From positions 62,001 through 126,000 of the forward strand of contig WBSG01000007.1 of NCBI GenBank assembly GCA_008923285.1: DNA of 64,000 nucleotides, in the 5' to 3' direction. Below the pieces are notes generated by a model. That model was given only the letters and a program-made list of their open reading frames with translations, made no database searches and had not been told where the DNA came from. Source of the stretch: Betaproteobacteria bacterium SCN2 (GTDB lineage: Bacteria > Pseudomonadota > Gammaproteobacteria > Burkholderiales > Thiobacillaceae). Every line of letters starts with the position of its first letter. Position 1 is the first letter of the stretch. The position numbers and the translations under genes are program-made. Of this stretch, positions 23,760 through 32,605 are shown piece by piece.

Positions 23760-23838
23760 GGTTTTCTCCTTTGTTCAAAGCAAGAAGGACAAAAAAATCG
23801 CGGGCGCCCGGTCCTTCTTCAGGCGCCGCAAGGGTCGA

Positions 23839-23855
23839 TTTAGACTAAGTCTAAA
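23839..23855. promoter_or_regulatory. 17-bp palindrome TTTAGACTAAGTCTAAA in the rubrerythrin leader
   Basis: Perfect inverted repeat TTTAGACT-A-AGTCTAAA, placed from about +5 to +21 relative to the start predicted from the adjacent promoter, an ideal repressor position. A near-identical 17-mer (15 of 17 bases) lies upstream of folE2 at 62660-62676. The regulator is unknown. Confidence 0.65.
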
Positions 23856-23865
23856 ACCTGTACGG

Positions 23866-23894
23866 ACTATAGACCGGCTGAAATCGGGTGTCAA
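23866..23894 (-). promoter_or_regulatory. Sigma-70 promoter of the rubrerythrin cluster
   Basis: On the minus strand, a perfect -35 TTGACA (complement of 23889-23894) and a -10 TATAGT (complement of 23866-23871) are separated by exactly 17 bp. Transcription would begin near 23859 and read through the palindrome at 23839-23855 into the rubrerythrin gene. Confidence 0.8.
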
Positions 23895-24056
23895 CCTCCA
23901 CCCCGCCGGACCGGTGCGATGCCAACGCCGAAACCGGCGCCAACTCACGCCCGGCGCAAAGCCACACTCTCATGATAGACATCGAGGCTGCGATTGCTGG
24001 CAGAATGCAGGGCTTCACCCCCTATGCAACGGCCGCCGCAACTGGAGCGAACCCGC

Positions 24057-24455
24057 ATGTCACGCAAGATAAACAAGAGCGATGCCGAGTGGCAGGCCGA
24101 ACTGCCGCCGGAGCAATACCGCATCTGCCGGATGAAGGGCACCGAGCGCGCCTTCACCGGCAAGTACTGGGACAACCACGAGCAGGGCCTCTACCGCTGC
24201 GCCTGCTGCGGCGAAGCGCTGTTCGAGTCCGGCACCAAGTTCGATTCCGGCACCGGCTGGCCGAGCTTCTTCCAGCCGCTTGACGGCGAGGCCATCGAGG
24301 AGGAAATCGACCGCAGCCACGGCATGGTGCGCACCGAAGTGATGTGCCGCGCCTGCGGCGCGCACCTGGGACACGTGTTTCCCGACGGTCCAAACCCGAC
24401 CGGCCTGCGCTATTGCATCAACTCGGCCTCGCTGAACTTCGAAAAGAAAGACTAA
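24057..24455 (+). CDS. msrB: Peptide-methionine (R)-S-oxide reductase MsrB
   Basis: 132-residue repair enzyme that reduces methionine-R-sulfoxide in proteins. Two zinc-binding CxxC pairs are present ([11 protein letters not shown] and [13 protein letters not shown]), along with [11 protein letters not shown] and the catalytic cysteine in [11 protein letters not shown]. The ATG at 24057 (MSRKINKSD) is chosen over an upstream Met because similarity to the family starts there. The stop is immediately followed by the ATG of the flavin reductase gene with no spacer, so the two are co-translated. It diverges from the rubrerythrin cluster, another oxidative-damage function. Confidence 0.95.
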   Translation: MSRKINKSDAEWQAELPPEQYRICRMKGTERAFTGKYWDNHEQGLYRCACCGEALFESGTKFDSGTGWPSFFQPLDGEAIEEEIDRSHGMVRTEVMCRACGAHLGHVFPDGPNPTGLRYCINSASLNFEKKD

Positions 24456-25163
24456 ATGTCGGTCAGGATTTACCCCGCGCGCATCACGCGCATCTGGCAA
24501 GCCACTCCCACCATCAAGGCTTTCGAACTTACCGTGGACGACCCCGGCTACAAGTACCTGCCGGGACAATGGGTCGAGGTGTCGGTGGTCATCGACGGCG
24601 ACATCAAGACCAGCGGCTATTCCATCACCACCTCGCCCGCCCAGCCCGGCGTGGTGGGCCTCGCCATCAAGACCAGTTCCAGGCATCCGGTGACGCGCTG
24701 GCTGCACGAGGCGGCGGTCGGCGACACCATCAACATCACGCGCGGCCAGGGGCCTTTCGTGTTCCTGCCCGACATGGGCGAGGACGTCGTGCTGATCGGC
24801 GGCGGCGTGGGCGTGACGCCGCTGCTGTCGATTTTCCGCTACGTGCGCGACGCCTCGCCGGAAACCCATGCCACGCTCTACTACAGCGTGAGCGAACCGG
24901 ACGAGATCCTGTTCCGCGAGGAACTGGAACAGGCGGTGCGCCAGCACAACAACCTCGGCCTGGAAATCACCGTGACCCAGCCCTGCGCCGGCTGGCAGGG
25001 CCAGACCGGGCGCATCAACAAGCACAAGCTGGCGGCCCTGAACGCCGCGCCGGACGCCCTCTTCTACCTGTGCGGGCCGCCCGGCATGGTCGACGACATG
25101 GAGAAATTCCTGCGCGACCTCGGCGTGCCGCCGAGCCGGGTCATTTTCGAGAAGTGGTGGTAG
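24456..25163 (+). CDS. FAD/NAD(P)H oxidoreductase, ferredoxin-NADP reductase family
   Basis: 235-residue flavin reductase. FAD-binding part: LPGQWVEVSVV (about 35-45) and the RxYS-like SGYSITTSPAQ (about 53-63). NAD(P)H-binding part: VVLIGGGVGVTPLLSIFRYV (about 111-130), YYSVSEPDEILFREEL and the C-terminal YLCGPPGMVDDM (about 204-215). It ends with FEKWW. It has no iron-sulfur domain of its own. Its gene abuts msrB and precedes a cytochrome c gene, suggesting it could supply electrons to a repair or respiratory partner, which is inferred only. Confidence 0.87.
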   Translation: MSVRIYPARITRIWQATPTIKAFELTVDDPGYKYLPGQWVEVSVVIDGDIKTSGYSITTSPAQPGVVGLAIKTSSRHPVTRWLHEAAVGDTINITRGQGPFVFLPDMGEDVVLIGGGVGVTPLLSIFRYVRDASPETHATLYYSVSEPDEILFREELEQAVRQHNNLGLEITVTQPCAGWQGQTGRINKHKLAALNAAPDALFYLCGPPGMVDDMEKFLRDLGVPPSRVIFEKWW

Positions 25164-25242
25164 GCCCGGGCAGCGGGCTAAAGACTTTCGGATCGCACCC
25201 GTTAAAAGAATTGCGATTCCATTGTCTTAAATAAACACAAAC

Positions 25243-25839
25243 ATGAACAAACCGACCCTCGCTGCGCTGGCGGCGCTGTTGCTGCTGACATCCGCACATG
25301 CGGCCGACCCCAAACCCGCCGTCAACGATACCATCCTCAAGAACGGGCAGAAGAGTGCGCAGTTCTGCCGCCACTGCCACGGCGTGGGCGGCAGCAGCGT
25401 GCGCGACGACACGCCCAACCTGGCGGGCCAGAACGAAGCCTACCTGCTCGCGCAGATGAACAAGTTCGTTTCCGGCCAGCGCAAGAACGAATTCATGGAA
25501 GGGCTGATCAAGGCGCTGACGCCCGAGGAGCGCAAGAACATCGCAATGTATTTCTCGCGGCAGGAAGTCCTCGCCAGGCCGGCATCGAATGCCGCCCAGG
25601 CCGCGGCCGGCAAGCGCCTGTACGACAGTCTGTGCGTCAGCTGCCATGGCGCCAACGCCTATGGCACCGAGAAAGTGCCGCGCCTGGCCAGCCAGCAGGT
25701 GGGCTATCTGAAGGATTCGCTGACGCGCTACCGCAACGGCGGCGGCGAGCGCATCGACCCGCTGATGGCCGCCTACACCCGCAACCTCAAGGACGCCGAC
25801 ATCGCCAACCTGGCAGCCTATCTGGCCAGCATGCGGTAA
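25243..25839 (+). CDS. Dihaem cytochrome c, c4-like
   Basis: 198-residue periplasmic electron carrier. A signal peptide (MNKPTLAALAALLLLTSAHA) is followed by two class I cytochrome domains, each with one haem site, CRHCH (about 43-47) and CVSCH (about 131-135), and with later methionines as candidate axial ligands (NEFMEGLIKAL and DPLMAAYTRNL). Two tandem domains of this size fit cytochrome c4, which delivers electrons to terminal oxidases. 79 bp separate it from the flavin reductase gene, so it may have its own promoter. Confidence 0.9.
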   Translation: MNKPTLAALAALLLLTSAHAADPKPAVNDTILKNGQKSAQFCRHCHGVGGSSVRDDTPNLAGQNEAYLLAQMNKFVSGQRKNEFMEGLIKALTPEERKNIAMYFSRQEVLARPASNAAQAAAGKRLYDSLCVSCHGANAYGTEKVPRLASQQVGYLKDSLTRYRNGGGERIDPLMAAYTRNLKDADIANLAAYLASMR

Positions 25840-25888
25840 GGGCCGTCGTCAGTCCGCCTTCTGGCTGACGGCTGACCATCAAAGACGA

Positions 25889-26200
25889 TCACTCGACCAA
25901 CCACAAGCGTGCGAGATTGACATCCTGCACGCGATTGCCGACAAGCCGCACCCTTCCCTGCTGGCGGTCGTCGCCGGTGGCGCTGAATTCGAAACGAAAT
26001 TGGCGTTCCAGCGTGGCGCGGCCATCGGCATCGCGCGCGAGGCGCATGCCCGACTGGCTGACGGTGTCGTCGAGGAACTGCACGCCGGCTTCATCACAGG
26101 CCCTGCGGGCGGCCGCATGAGCGGTCTCGCGCGCCTTCAGGCCGTCTGCGACGAACCAGACGGCGAGCGCCAGCAGCAGGAAAACGATGAGTTCGATCAT
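25889..26200 (-). CDS. DUF3301 family membrane-anchored protein
   Basis: 103-residue protein with one N-terminal transmembrane helix (MIELIVFLLLALAVWFVADG), then a heptad-like helix (KARETAHAAARRACDEAG) and a small beta domain (VQFLDDTVSQSGMRLARDADGR ... RLARLWLVE region). It matches the DUF3301 family of proteobacteria; function unknown. The start is at 26200; an upstream extension would run into repeat DNA. It is encoded convergently with the cytochrome gene. Confidence 0.75.
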   Translation of the reverse strand: MIELIVFLLLALAVWFVADGLKARETAHAAARRACDEAGVQFLDDTVSQSGMRLARDADGRATLERQFRFEFSATGDDRQQGRVRLVGNRVQDVNLARLWLVE

Positions 26201-26210
26201 GAAAAAATCA

Positions 26211-26295
26211 GGCGCAAGATTCAAGTTGCAAGATACAAGGTTCTTCCTTGAAGGCGCCAAGCGCCGCTCTTGAAACTTGCATCCTGCAACTTGCC
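26211..26295. repeat. CAAG-rich inverted repeat (copy 1)
   Basis: Long imperfect hairpin between rhlE and the DUF3301 gene. Arms are of the CAAGATTCAAGTTGCAAG / CTTGCATCCTGCAACTTG type, and the tip is TTGAAGGCGCCAAGCGCC. The core CTTGAAGGCGC..AGCGC.GCTCTTG recurs at 48752-48842. It probably acts as a transcript end or processing element. Confidence 0.75.
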
Positions 26296-26299
26296 GAAT

Positions 26300-27589
26300 T
26301 TATTCCTGCGGCGGTGGGGGCATGCGGAACAAGGCGGCGACCTGCTTGGTCGGCCGCTTCGACGGCGCGGAAGAAGTCACCGGCACCGGACGCGGGATAA
26401 CCGGCGCCGGCGCGGCGGGCGGGCGGTAGTCCGGCACTTGCGCGGCGCCCGGCGAGTAGCCCGGTACCAGGATTTGTTCGATGGTCTTGCCGATGAGCTT
26501 CTCGATGTCCTTGAGGTAGCGCGCCTCGTCCTCGGTCATCAGCGAAATGGCTTCGCCGGATGCGCCGGCGCGGCCGGTGCGGCCGATGCGGTGCACGTAG
26601 TCTTCGGCGTTGTGCGGCAGGTCGAAGTTGATGACGTAGGGCAGCGCGGAGATGTCGAGGCCGCGCGCAGCGACGTCGGTCGCTACCAGCACGCCGACTT
26701 CGCCCGACTTGAAGTCGTCCAGCGCCTTGATGCGCTCGCCCTGGGTCTTGTCGCCGTGGATGGCGGCGGCGTGGATGCCGGATTTGTTGAGTTCGTTGGC
26801 GAGCCGGTTGGCGCCCAGCTTGGTGCCGGTAAACACCAGCACCTGGTTGAGCTTGCGGCTGCGGATGAGGTGGATCAGCAGCGAACGCTTTTTCTCGTGG
26901 TGCACCGGATGCAGCACCTGCGTGACGTTTTCCGCGGTGGCGTTGCGGCGCGCGACTTCGATGCGCTGCGGGTCCTTCAGGATCGTGCGCGCCAGCGACT
27001 CGATTTCCTGCGGGAAGGTGGCCGAGAACATCAGGTTCTGGCGCTGCGCCGGCAGCAGGCTGACGATGCGCTTCAAGTCGGGCATGAAGCCCATGTCGAG
27101 CATGCGGTCGGCTTCGTCCAGCACCAGCATGGAAACCTGCGACAGCTGCAGTGTCTTGTTCTGCACGTGGTCGAGCAGGCGACCGGGGGTGGCGACGAGG
27201 ATTTCGACGCCGGTCTTCAGTATCGGGATCTGTGTGTCGATGTTGACGCCGCCGTACACGCACAGCGACCTGAGCGGCAGGTATTTGGTGTAGGCCTTGA
27301 TGCTTTCCTCGACCTGGATCGCCAGTTCGCGCGTCGGCGCCAGGATCAATGCGCGGATGGGATGGCGCGCCGGCGAGGTGCTGGTGCTGGCCATGGGCGC
27401 CAGCTTTTCGATGATGGGCAGCGCGAAGCCGGCGGTCTTGCCGGTGCCGGTTTGCGCGGCGGCGAGCACGTCGTGCCCGGCGAGCGCCACGGGAATCACG
27501 GCCTCCTGGATCGGCGACGGCTCCTTGTAGCCGAGGTCGGTCAGCGCGTTGAGTATTTCGGGGCGCAGCCCCAGGTCGGTAAAAGCCAT
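26300..27589 (-). CDS. rhlE: DEAD-box RNA helicase RhlE
   Basis: 429-residue ATP-dependent RNA helicase acting in ribosome assembly and RNA decay. Motifs in order: PSPIQEAVIP (Q motif, about 24-33), AAQTGTGKT (Walker A, about 43-51), PTRELAIQ, TPGRLLD, VLDEADRMLDMGF (DEAD, about 150-162), SATF, ATDVAARGLDI and HRIGRTGRAG. The C-terminal tail is proline- and alanine-rich and ends PPPPQE. The ATG at 27589 has an AGGAG site; an upstream 36-residue extension has no similarity. Confidence 0.93.
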   Translation of the reverse strand: MAFTDLGLRPEILNALTDLGYKEPSPIQEAVIPVALAGHDVLAAAQTGTGKTAGFALPIIEKLAPMASTSTSPARHPIRALILAPTRELAIQVEESIKAYTKYLPLRSLCVYGGVNIDTQIPILKTGVEILVATPGRLLDHVQNKTLQLSQVSMLVLDEADRMLDMGFMPDLKRIVSLLPAQRQNLMFSATFPQEIESLARTILKDPQRIEVARRNATAENVTQVLHPVHHEKKRSLLIHLIRSRKLNQVLVFTGTKLGANRLANELNKSGIHAAAIHGDKTQGERIKALDDFKSGEVGVLVATDVAARGLDISALPYVINFDLPHNAEDYVHRIGRTGRAGASGEAISLMTEDEARYLKDIEKLIGKTIEQILVPGYSPGAAQVPDYRPPAAPAPVIPRPVPVTSSAPSKRPTKQVAALFRMPPPPQE

Positions 27590-27605
27590 AGTCTCCTGTC
27601 GGCGC

Positions 27606-28373
27606 CTAGTCGATGTGGCGCCAGTCAAACCCGCCGTCCTGGCAGGCCACTTCAATCCAATCCGCCTCGCAGCCCAGCGCCTCGGCCAGCGCGCCACGCG
27701 CCAGCTCCGGGGTGTTGTTCTTCTGCGAAAGATGCGCCGCGATCACGTGGCGCAGCCCGGATACGTCGATTTGTTTGAGCAGCGCGGCCGCCTGGCGGTT
27801 CTCCAGATGGCCGTACTGCCCGCCCACCCGCCGTTTCAGGCTGGGCGGATACGGCCCCGCCGAAAGCATGCCGGCATCGTGGTTGCATTCCAGCACCAGC
27901 GCCTGCACGCCGCTCAGGCTGGCGGCGATGTGCGGGGTGACATGACCGGCATCGGTCAGCACGCCCAGCATGCGCGCACCCGCGCGGAACACGAACTGCA
28001 CCGGCTCGCGCGCATCGTGCGGCACGGCAAAGGGCTGGATTTCCAGTTCGCCGACCGAAAACGGACGATGCGGATCGATCATTTCCAGCCACGGCAGCGC
28101 ATCGGTCTGCGCTCGCCAGTTGATCCAGGTGCCGTGCGTGCACCAGACCGGCAGTTCGTACCTGGCGGCGAGGCGCGCCACGCCGCCGATGTGGTCGCTG
28201 TGCTCGTGGGTCACGACCACCGCGTCCAGGTCTTCCGGCGCGAGCCCCAGTTGCGCCAGACGCGCGCGGGTTTCCGTCAGCGAAAACCCGCAGTCCATCA
28301 GGACCCGCGTCGTGCCCGCCTCGACAACCAGGCCGTTGCCATCGCTGCCGCTGCCGATGCTGGCGAAACGCAC
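27606..28373 (-). CDS. MBL-fold metallohydrolase, WalJ/YycJ-like
   Basis: 255-residue metallo-beta-lactamase-fold hydrolase. Metal ligands: THEHSDHIGG (HxHxDH, about 59-68), the aspartate in VLTDAGHVTPH and a C-terminal histidine in VIAAHLSQKNN. It begins with FASIGSGSDGNGLVVEAG, typical of the YycJ/WalJ group. Substrate unknown; nucleic acid or small phosphodiesters are likely by family. It lies 10 bp downstream of bamC and 16 bp upstream of rhlE, in a same-strand run dapA-bamC-mbl-rhlE. Confidence 0.85.
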   Translation of the reverse strand: MRFASIGSGSDGNGLVVEAGTTRVLMDCGFSLTETRARLAQLGLAPEDLDAVVVTHEHSDHIGGVARLAARYELPVWCTHGTWINWRAQTDALPWLEMIDPHRPFSVGELEIQPFAVPHDAREPVQFVFRAGARMLGVLTDAGHVTPHIAASLSGVQALVLECNHDAGMLSAGPYPPSLKRRVGGQYGHLENRQAAALLKQIDVSGLRHVIAAHLSQKNNTPELARGALAEALGCEADWIEVACQDGGFDWRHID

Positions 28374-28383
28374 CGGCCCGGCC

Positions 28384-29493
28384 TTACTTCAGTTCCTTGT
28401 GCAGCAGGTTGACGATGCGCTTCTGCGTGTTGGCATCGACCGGCTTGCCATCGCTGCCGACGACCGAAACGCGCGTCTTGTCGCCCTGCCCCAGGACCCG
28501 GATCTGCAACTGCGGCGAAGTCTGCTCCGGCTTGCCGCGCCAGAAGGCGAGCTTGGAGAACAGGCCCTCGTCGCGCTTGGTGGCGTTGTCGATCTGCGGG
28601 TCGATGTAACGCACGTAGTAGGTGCCGCGCGAACGGTCGCGGTCTTCCACGGCGAAGCCGACGCGGTCGAGGGCGAGGCCGACGCGGCGCCAGGCGCGGT
28701 CGAAGGCTTCGTCCATTTCCAGCTCGGCGCCGACGATGCGCGCCATTTCGGGCGCCTGCTGCCGGGCGATCAGGGTCTCGGCGCGGGCTTCCTCGACGCC
28801 GAAGCGCAGCATCAGGCGGCGCAGCATTTCAGCCTCGAGTTCGGGATCGGCCGGGCGCGGCTGCCATACCGTGCGGTCCTTGCCTTCGGTCGAGTACACC
28901 TCGTAGACGCCGCGATGGCTGATGTAGATCTCGGTGCCGGTTTCCGACTTCTCGACGCGGGTGCGGAACTTGTCGCGCTCGGGCGTGGAGTAGAGGCTGT
29001 CGGCAAATCTGCCGATGGTGCGGCGAATGACGTCCTGCGGGATGTTGGCGCGGTTCTCGGCCCAGTCGGTTTCCATCACGCCGGTTTCCTTGGATTCCAG
29101 GTTGACGATGAAGCCGAGCTCCTGCCAGAAATCCTTGATCACCGGCCACACCTGCTCGGGCGTGGCCGAAACCACCAGCCAGCGCTGGCTGCCGGAGCGC
29201 TCGATGCGGGCCTTTTCCTGTTCCGGCAGGATCGTGCTGGACGCGGGCTTCTCGCCGCGCTCCTTGGAATAGGCGGAATAGGTCGCGGCGCCCGCGCCGC
29301 CGATGTCCGGCACGCTGTAGCGGTTGTCGCCGGTGGGCGCGGTGAGGTCGGGCGGCACTTCCAGCGAGGGAGCCTTGCCTGCCGACTTGTAGTCGATTTT
29401 CTTCGGTTCCAGCAGTTCGCAGCCGCCCAGCACCAGCGCAGCGATCGTCACGGAAACCAGCAAACGCATGTTCAAACGCATCTTCATCCTCAC
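28384..29493 (-). CDS. bamC: Outer membrane protein assembly lipoprotein BamC
   Basis: 369-residue lipoprotein of the BAM complex, which folds beta-barrel proteins into the outer membrane. A signal peptide ends in the lipobox LVLGGC (Cys about 25). It is followed by an extended N-terminal segment ([20 protein letters not shown], then DNRYSVPD) that in BamC binds BamD, and by two helix-grip domains, about 100-210 ([20 protein letters not shown]) and 240-369 ([20 protein letters not shown]). Several Met codons lie at the start; the first overlaps the dapA stop by 4 bp. dapA-bamC linkage is common in proteobacteria. Confidence 0.92.
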   Translation of the reverse strand: MRMKMRLNMRLLVSVTIAALVLGGCELLEPKKIDYKSAGKAPSLEVPPDLTAPTGDNRYSVPDIGGAGAATYSAYSKERGEKPASSTILPEQEKARIERSGSQRWLVVSATPEQVWPVIKDFWQELGFIVNLESKETGVMETDWAENRANIPQDVIRRTIGRFADSLYSTPERDKFRTRVEKSETGTEIYISHRGVYEVYSTEGKDRTVWQPRPADPELEAEMLRRLMLRFGVEEARAETLIARQQAPEMARIVGAELEMDEAFDRAWRRVGLALDRVGFAVEDRDRSRGTYYVRYIDPQIDNATKRDEGLFSKLAFWRGKPEQTSPQLQIRVLGQGDKTRVSVVGSDGKPVDANTQKRIVNLLHKELK

Positions 29494-30365
29494 AGAACGC
29501 CGGCCTGGGCCATCGCGGCGCGCAGGGTTTCATGGTGGGCCGCCGACAGCGGCGACAGCGGCAGTCTCAGGCCATGTTCGATTTTGCCCATTTCGGCCAG
29601 CGCCCACTTCACGGGAATCGGATTGGCCTCGACGAACAACCTGGTATGCAAGCCGAACAGTTGCAGGTTGATCTCGCGCGCACGCTGCAAGTTCCCGGCA
29701 AAGGCCGCCTGGCACATCTCGTGCATCAGTTTCGGCGCGACGTTGGTGGTCACCGAAATCACGCCGTGGCCGCCCAGCAGCAGGAAAGCCAGGCCGCTGG
29801 CATCGTCGCCGCTGTAAAGCGCGAAGTCCGCAGGCGCACGGCGCATGAGGTCGGTGCCGCGCTCGATGTTGCCGGTGGCGTCCTTGATGCCGGCGATGTT
29901 GGGAACCTCGGCCAGGCGCAGCACGGTGTCGTTGTTCATGTCGGCCACGGTGCGGCCAGGCACGTTGTAGAGGATGACCGGGATGTCGACGCCTTCGGCG
30001 ATGGCCTTGAAGTGGCGGTAGAGGCCTTCCTGCGTGGGCTTGTTGTAGTAGGGCACCACCGACAGCACGGCATCGGCGCCGGAGGCCTTGGCGCAATGCG
30101 TGAGTTCGATGGCCTCGCGCGTGGAATTGCCGCCGGTGCCGGCGATCACCGGGATGCGCCCGGCGATCTGCTCCACCGTGACGCGGATGAGTTCGCAATG
30201 CTCGTCGTAGTCGACGGTCGGCGATTCGCCCGTGGTGCCGACCACGACGATGCCGTCGGTACCCTGCTCGACGTGCCAGTCGAGCAGCTTGCGCAGGCCG
30301 GGAAAGTCCAGGCTGCCGTCTTCATGCATGGGGGTGACGATCGCCACCAGACTGCCCTTGATCAT
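29490..30365 (-). CDS. dapA: 4-hydroxy-tetrahydrodipicolinate synthase
   Basis: 291-residue class I aldolase that condenses pyruvate and aspartate semialdehyde in lysine and peptidoglycan precursor synthesis. It shows [17 protein letters not shown] at the N terminus, [14 protein letters not shown] (about 43-56, the TT of the active site), [26 protein letters not shown] (catalytic Tyr, about 133) and the Schiff-base lysine in GIKDATGN (about 161). Length is typical. It follows fliR by 40 bp and leads the dapA-bamC-mbl-rhlE run. Confidence 0.97.
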   Translation of the reverse strand: MIKGSLVAIVTPMHEDGSLDFPGLRKLLDWHVEQGTDGIVVVGTTGESPTVDYDEHCELIRVTVEQIAGRIPVIAGTGGNSTREAIELTHCAKASGADAVLSVVPYYNKPTQEGLYRHFKAIAEGVDIPVILYNVPGRTVADMNNDTVLRLAEVPNIAGIKDATGNIERGTDLMRRAPADFALYSGDDASGLAFLLLGGHGVISVTTNVAPKLMHEMCQAAFAGNLQRAREINLQLFGLHTRLFVEANPIPVKWALAEMGKIEHGLRLPLSPLSAAHHETLRAAMAQAGVL

Positions 30366-30405
30366 TGATATCCAGGCTGAAAATAAAACGATGATTCTAA
30401 ACCAT

Positions 30406-31149
30406 TCAAGGCATCAACTGTGGCATGAAGCGGACAAACAGGCCGCTGAGCCCGGACACCAGCAGGGGCACGGCCAGGGCCAGGCCGCCCAGCAGCACGA
30501 AGGCGCCCAGGGTGAGCCCCACGGAGAAACTGTCCACTCCGGGCAGGGTGCGGCTGAGGATGGCAAAGGCGAAATGCGCGAGCAGCACCAGCACCAGCAG
30601 CGGCAAACCCAGTTGCAGCGCCGCCGCCAGCAGCAGGCCGCCGGCTTCGGCCAGTTCGCGCGCCGAGGCTGCGTCCGGCAACGCCGCCAGCGGCACGGCG
30701 GCGAAGCTTGCATCGATGGCCTGCACCACCAGCAGGTGGCCGTTGGCGGAGAAAAAGGCCAGCAGCGCCAGCCACCAGGCCAGCGCCAGCAGCACCGCGT
30801 CGAGGCCGCCCTTCTGCCCGGGCTCGAGCTGGGTCAGCCCCTGGCTGGCGGCAAGCCCGGCCATGGCCAGCGCGGTTTCCGCCGCCGCCACCAGCAGGCG
30901 GGCGGCAAAGCCCAGCACAGCGCCGGTGAGAAACGCCGTCGCCAGACCAAGGAGGCCGGTGCCCGAGAAAGGCTCGACCTGCGCCGGGGCGAGGCCGGGA
31001 ACCCACACCCAGGCCAGCGCACCCGCCACCAGCAGGCGCAGGCTCCACGGCAGGCGGCCGACGAGCGGATCGACCGCCGCCCAGCCGAGCAGGCGGGCGA
31101 ACACGAACAGCCATACTTCAAGCTGCGACTGGGTGACGAGCAGGTCCAT
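30406..31149 (-). CDS. fliR: Flagellar biosynthesis protein FliR
   Basis: 247-residue membrane component of the flagellar type III export gate (FliPQR). At least six hydrophobic helices are spread along the protein. The N terminus ([17 protein letters not shown]) and the region [30 protein letters not shown] match FliR/SctT. It sits outside the main fli operon: between fliQ and fliR are the fccA-fccB pair and a coiled-coil protein gene, about 2.8 kb. A terminator after fccB (31238-31260) separates it from those genes, so fliR must use its own promoter in about 90 bp. Confidence 0.9.
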   Translation of the reverse strand: MDLLVTQSQLEVWLFVFARLLGWAAVDPLVGRLPWSLRLLVAGALAWVWVPGLAPAQVEPFSGTGLLGLATAFLTGAVLGFAARLLVAAAETALAMAGLAASQGLTQLEPGQKGGLDAVLLALAWWLALLAFFSANGHLLVVQAIDASFAAVPLAALPDAASARELAEAGGLLLAAALQLGLPLLVLVLLAHFAFAILSRTLPGVDSFSVGLTLGAFVLLGGLALAVPLLVSGLSGLFVRFMPQLMP

Positions 31150-31237
31150 CGGAGAGGGCTGAGTGCATCATTGTCTGCCCGCCGAGCATACCATTGCGGC
31201 GCCGCGCGGCGGCCGGATTCGGCGCGCCGCGACCGAT

Positions 31238-31260
31238 AAAAAAAGGCAGCCGAAGCTGCC
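31238..31260 (-). terminator. Rho-independent terminator after fccB
   Basis: On the minus strand GGCAGC-TTCG-GCTGCC is followed by seven T residues (seen as A 31238-31244). It lies 38 bp after the fccB stop and upstream of the fliR start, ending the fccA-fccB transcript. Confidence 0.9.
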
Positions 31261-31297
31261 CTGAAAATCTCCACGAGGGAGGAGGAGTTCCGATCGC

Positions 31298-32602
31298 TCA
31301 GCCGAAGGTGTCCTGGGTGATGCCTTGGTACCAGCCCTGGGCATAACCCGCCTCCTGCACGCGCTGCAGGTGCGGCGCGTCTTTCGGGCTGAGGCCGCCT
31401 GCGCCCTTGACGCCTTCCAGCACGCCTTTCTCGTTGATGCGGTACACCGCCGCGATGCTGATGCCGTACTCCGGGCTGACCAGGCTGTAGCAGGTGTTGA
31501 CGTGCGAGGGCGAGGGCGGCCTCACGCCGCGGAACAGCGAAACGATGGAGGCCGCGGTCATCTTGGCGATGTTGTTCGCGGTGTGGCCGGACTTGGGCAT
31601 GGCGCCGGCGACGGCGGAGTCGCCGATGACGTGGACGTTCGGCACCCGCGTCGACTCGAAAGTGTGCTGGTTGACCGGACACCAGCCCGTCTCGTTGGCG
31701 AGCCCGCCGGCTACCGCGATATTCCCTGCCCGCTGCGGCGGGATGATGTTGATGACATCGCCCTTGTGCGTGGTCAGGCCCTCGTCGGTGTAGACGGTGC
31801 GCGTTTTCACGTCGACGCGCTGCACCTTGCCGCCCTTGGACGCGGGCACGAACTCGATCATGCCGGGATAGAGCTCCTCCCAGGCATCCATGAACAGGCC
31901 CTGCTTGGAAAACTCTTCCTTGGCGTCGAGGATGAGTATCTTCGAGCGCGGCTTGTGGGCCTTGAAGTAATGGGCGACCATGCTCACGCGCTCCGGCGGC
32001 CCCGGCGGGCAACGGAAAGGCATGGGCGGCGGGCAGATGATGAAGGTGCCGCCGTCGCGCATGGCGTGCAGTTGCTTCTGCAGCAGGACCGTCTGCGCGC
32101 CGGCCTTCCAGGCATGAGGCATTAGTTCGCTGGCCGCCTCGTCATACCCTTCGATGGCGTTCCAGCGGAAATCGATGCCCGGCGACACCACCAGCCGGTC
32201 GTATTCGACGGTCTTGCCGCTGGCGAGGCCGACGGTGCGTTTGGCCGCGTCGATCGAGGTGACGCGATCGTGCACCACGTTCACGCCATGCTTGCTGCGC
32301 AGGGCGTCGTAGCTGTGCGTGATGTCCTGCATGGCGCGCATGCCGCCCAGCACCCAGTTGCTGCCCGGGCAGGTGACGAAATTGGCGTTCTGCTCGATCA
32401 TGGTGACGTTGAGCGCCGGATCGTAGATGCGCAGATACTTGGCGCAGGTCGCGCCGCCGAAGCCGCCGCCGACCACCACCACTCGCGGCGCGGCCTTGGC
32501 CGATTTGGGAACGGTTTCGCAGCCGGCGCCCAGGCCCAGCGCGGTTGCCGCCCCGCTGGCGCCGAGCAGTTTTACAAAATCCCTACGTGTCATGCCTGCC
32601 AT
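31298..32602 (-). CDS. fccB: Flavocytochrome c sulfide dehydrogenase, flavoprotein subunit
   Basis: 434-residue periplasmic flavoprotein that oxidises sulfide to sulfur and passes electrons to the cytochrome subunit. A Tat signal (TRRDFVKLLGASGAA) marks export in folded form. FAD site VVVVGGGFGGATCAKYL (about 41-57). The cysteines in PFRCPPGP and GWCPVNQ correspond to the redox-active pair of this family (inferred from known FccB). The C-terminal part SGHTANNIAKMTAASIVSL and NTCYSLVSPEYG is the FCSD-type flavin-domain end. fccA lies 3 bp upstream. Found inside the fli region. Confidence 0.92.
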   Translation of the reverse strand: MAGMTRRDFVKLLGASGAATALGLGAGCETVPKSAKAAPRVVVVGGGFGGATCAKYLRIYDPALNVTMIEQNANFVTCPGSNWVLGGMRAMQDITHSYDALRSKHGVNVVHDRVTSIDAAKRTVGLASGKTVEYDRLVVSPGIDFRWNAIEGYDEAASELMPHAWKAGAQTVLLQKQLHAMRDGGTFIICPPPMPFRCPPGPPERVSMVAHYFKAHKPRSKILILDAKEEFSKQGLFMDAWEELYPGMIEFVPASKGGKVQRVDVKTRTVYTDEGLTTHKGDVINIIPPQRAGNIAVAGGLANETGWCPVNQHTFESTRVPNVHVIGDSAVAGAMPKSGHTANNIAKMTAASIVSLFRGVRPPSPSHVNTCYSLVSPEYGISIAAVYRINEKGVLEGVKGAGGLSPKDAPHLQRVQEAGYAQGWYQGITQDTFG

Positions 32603-32605
32603 GAT

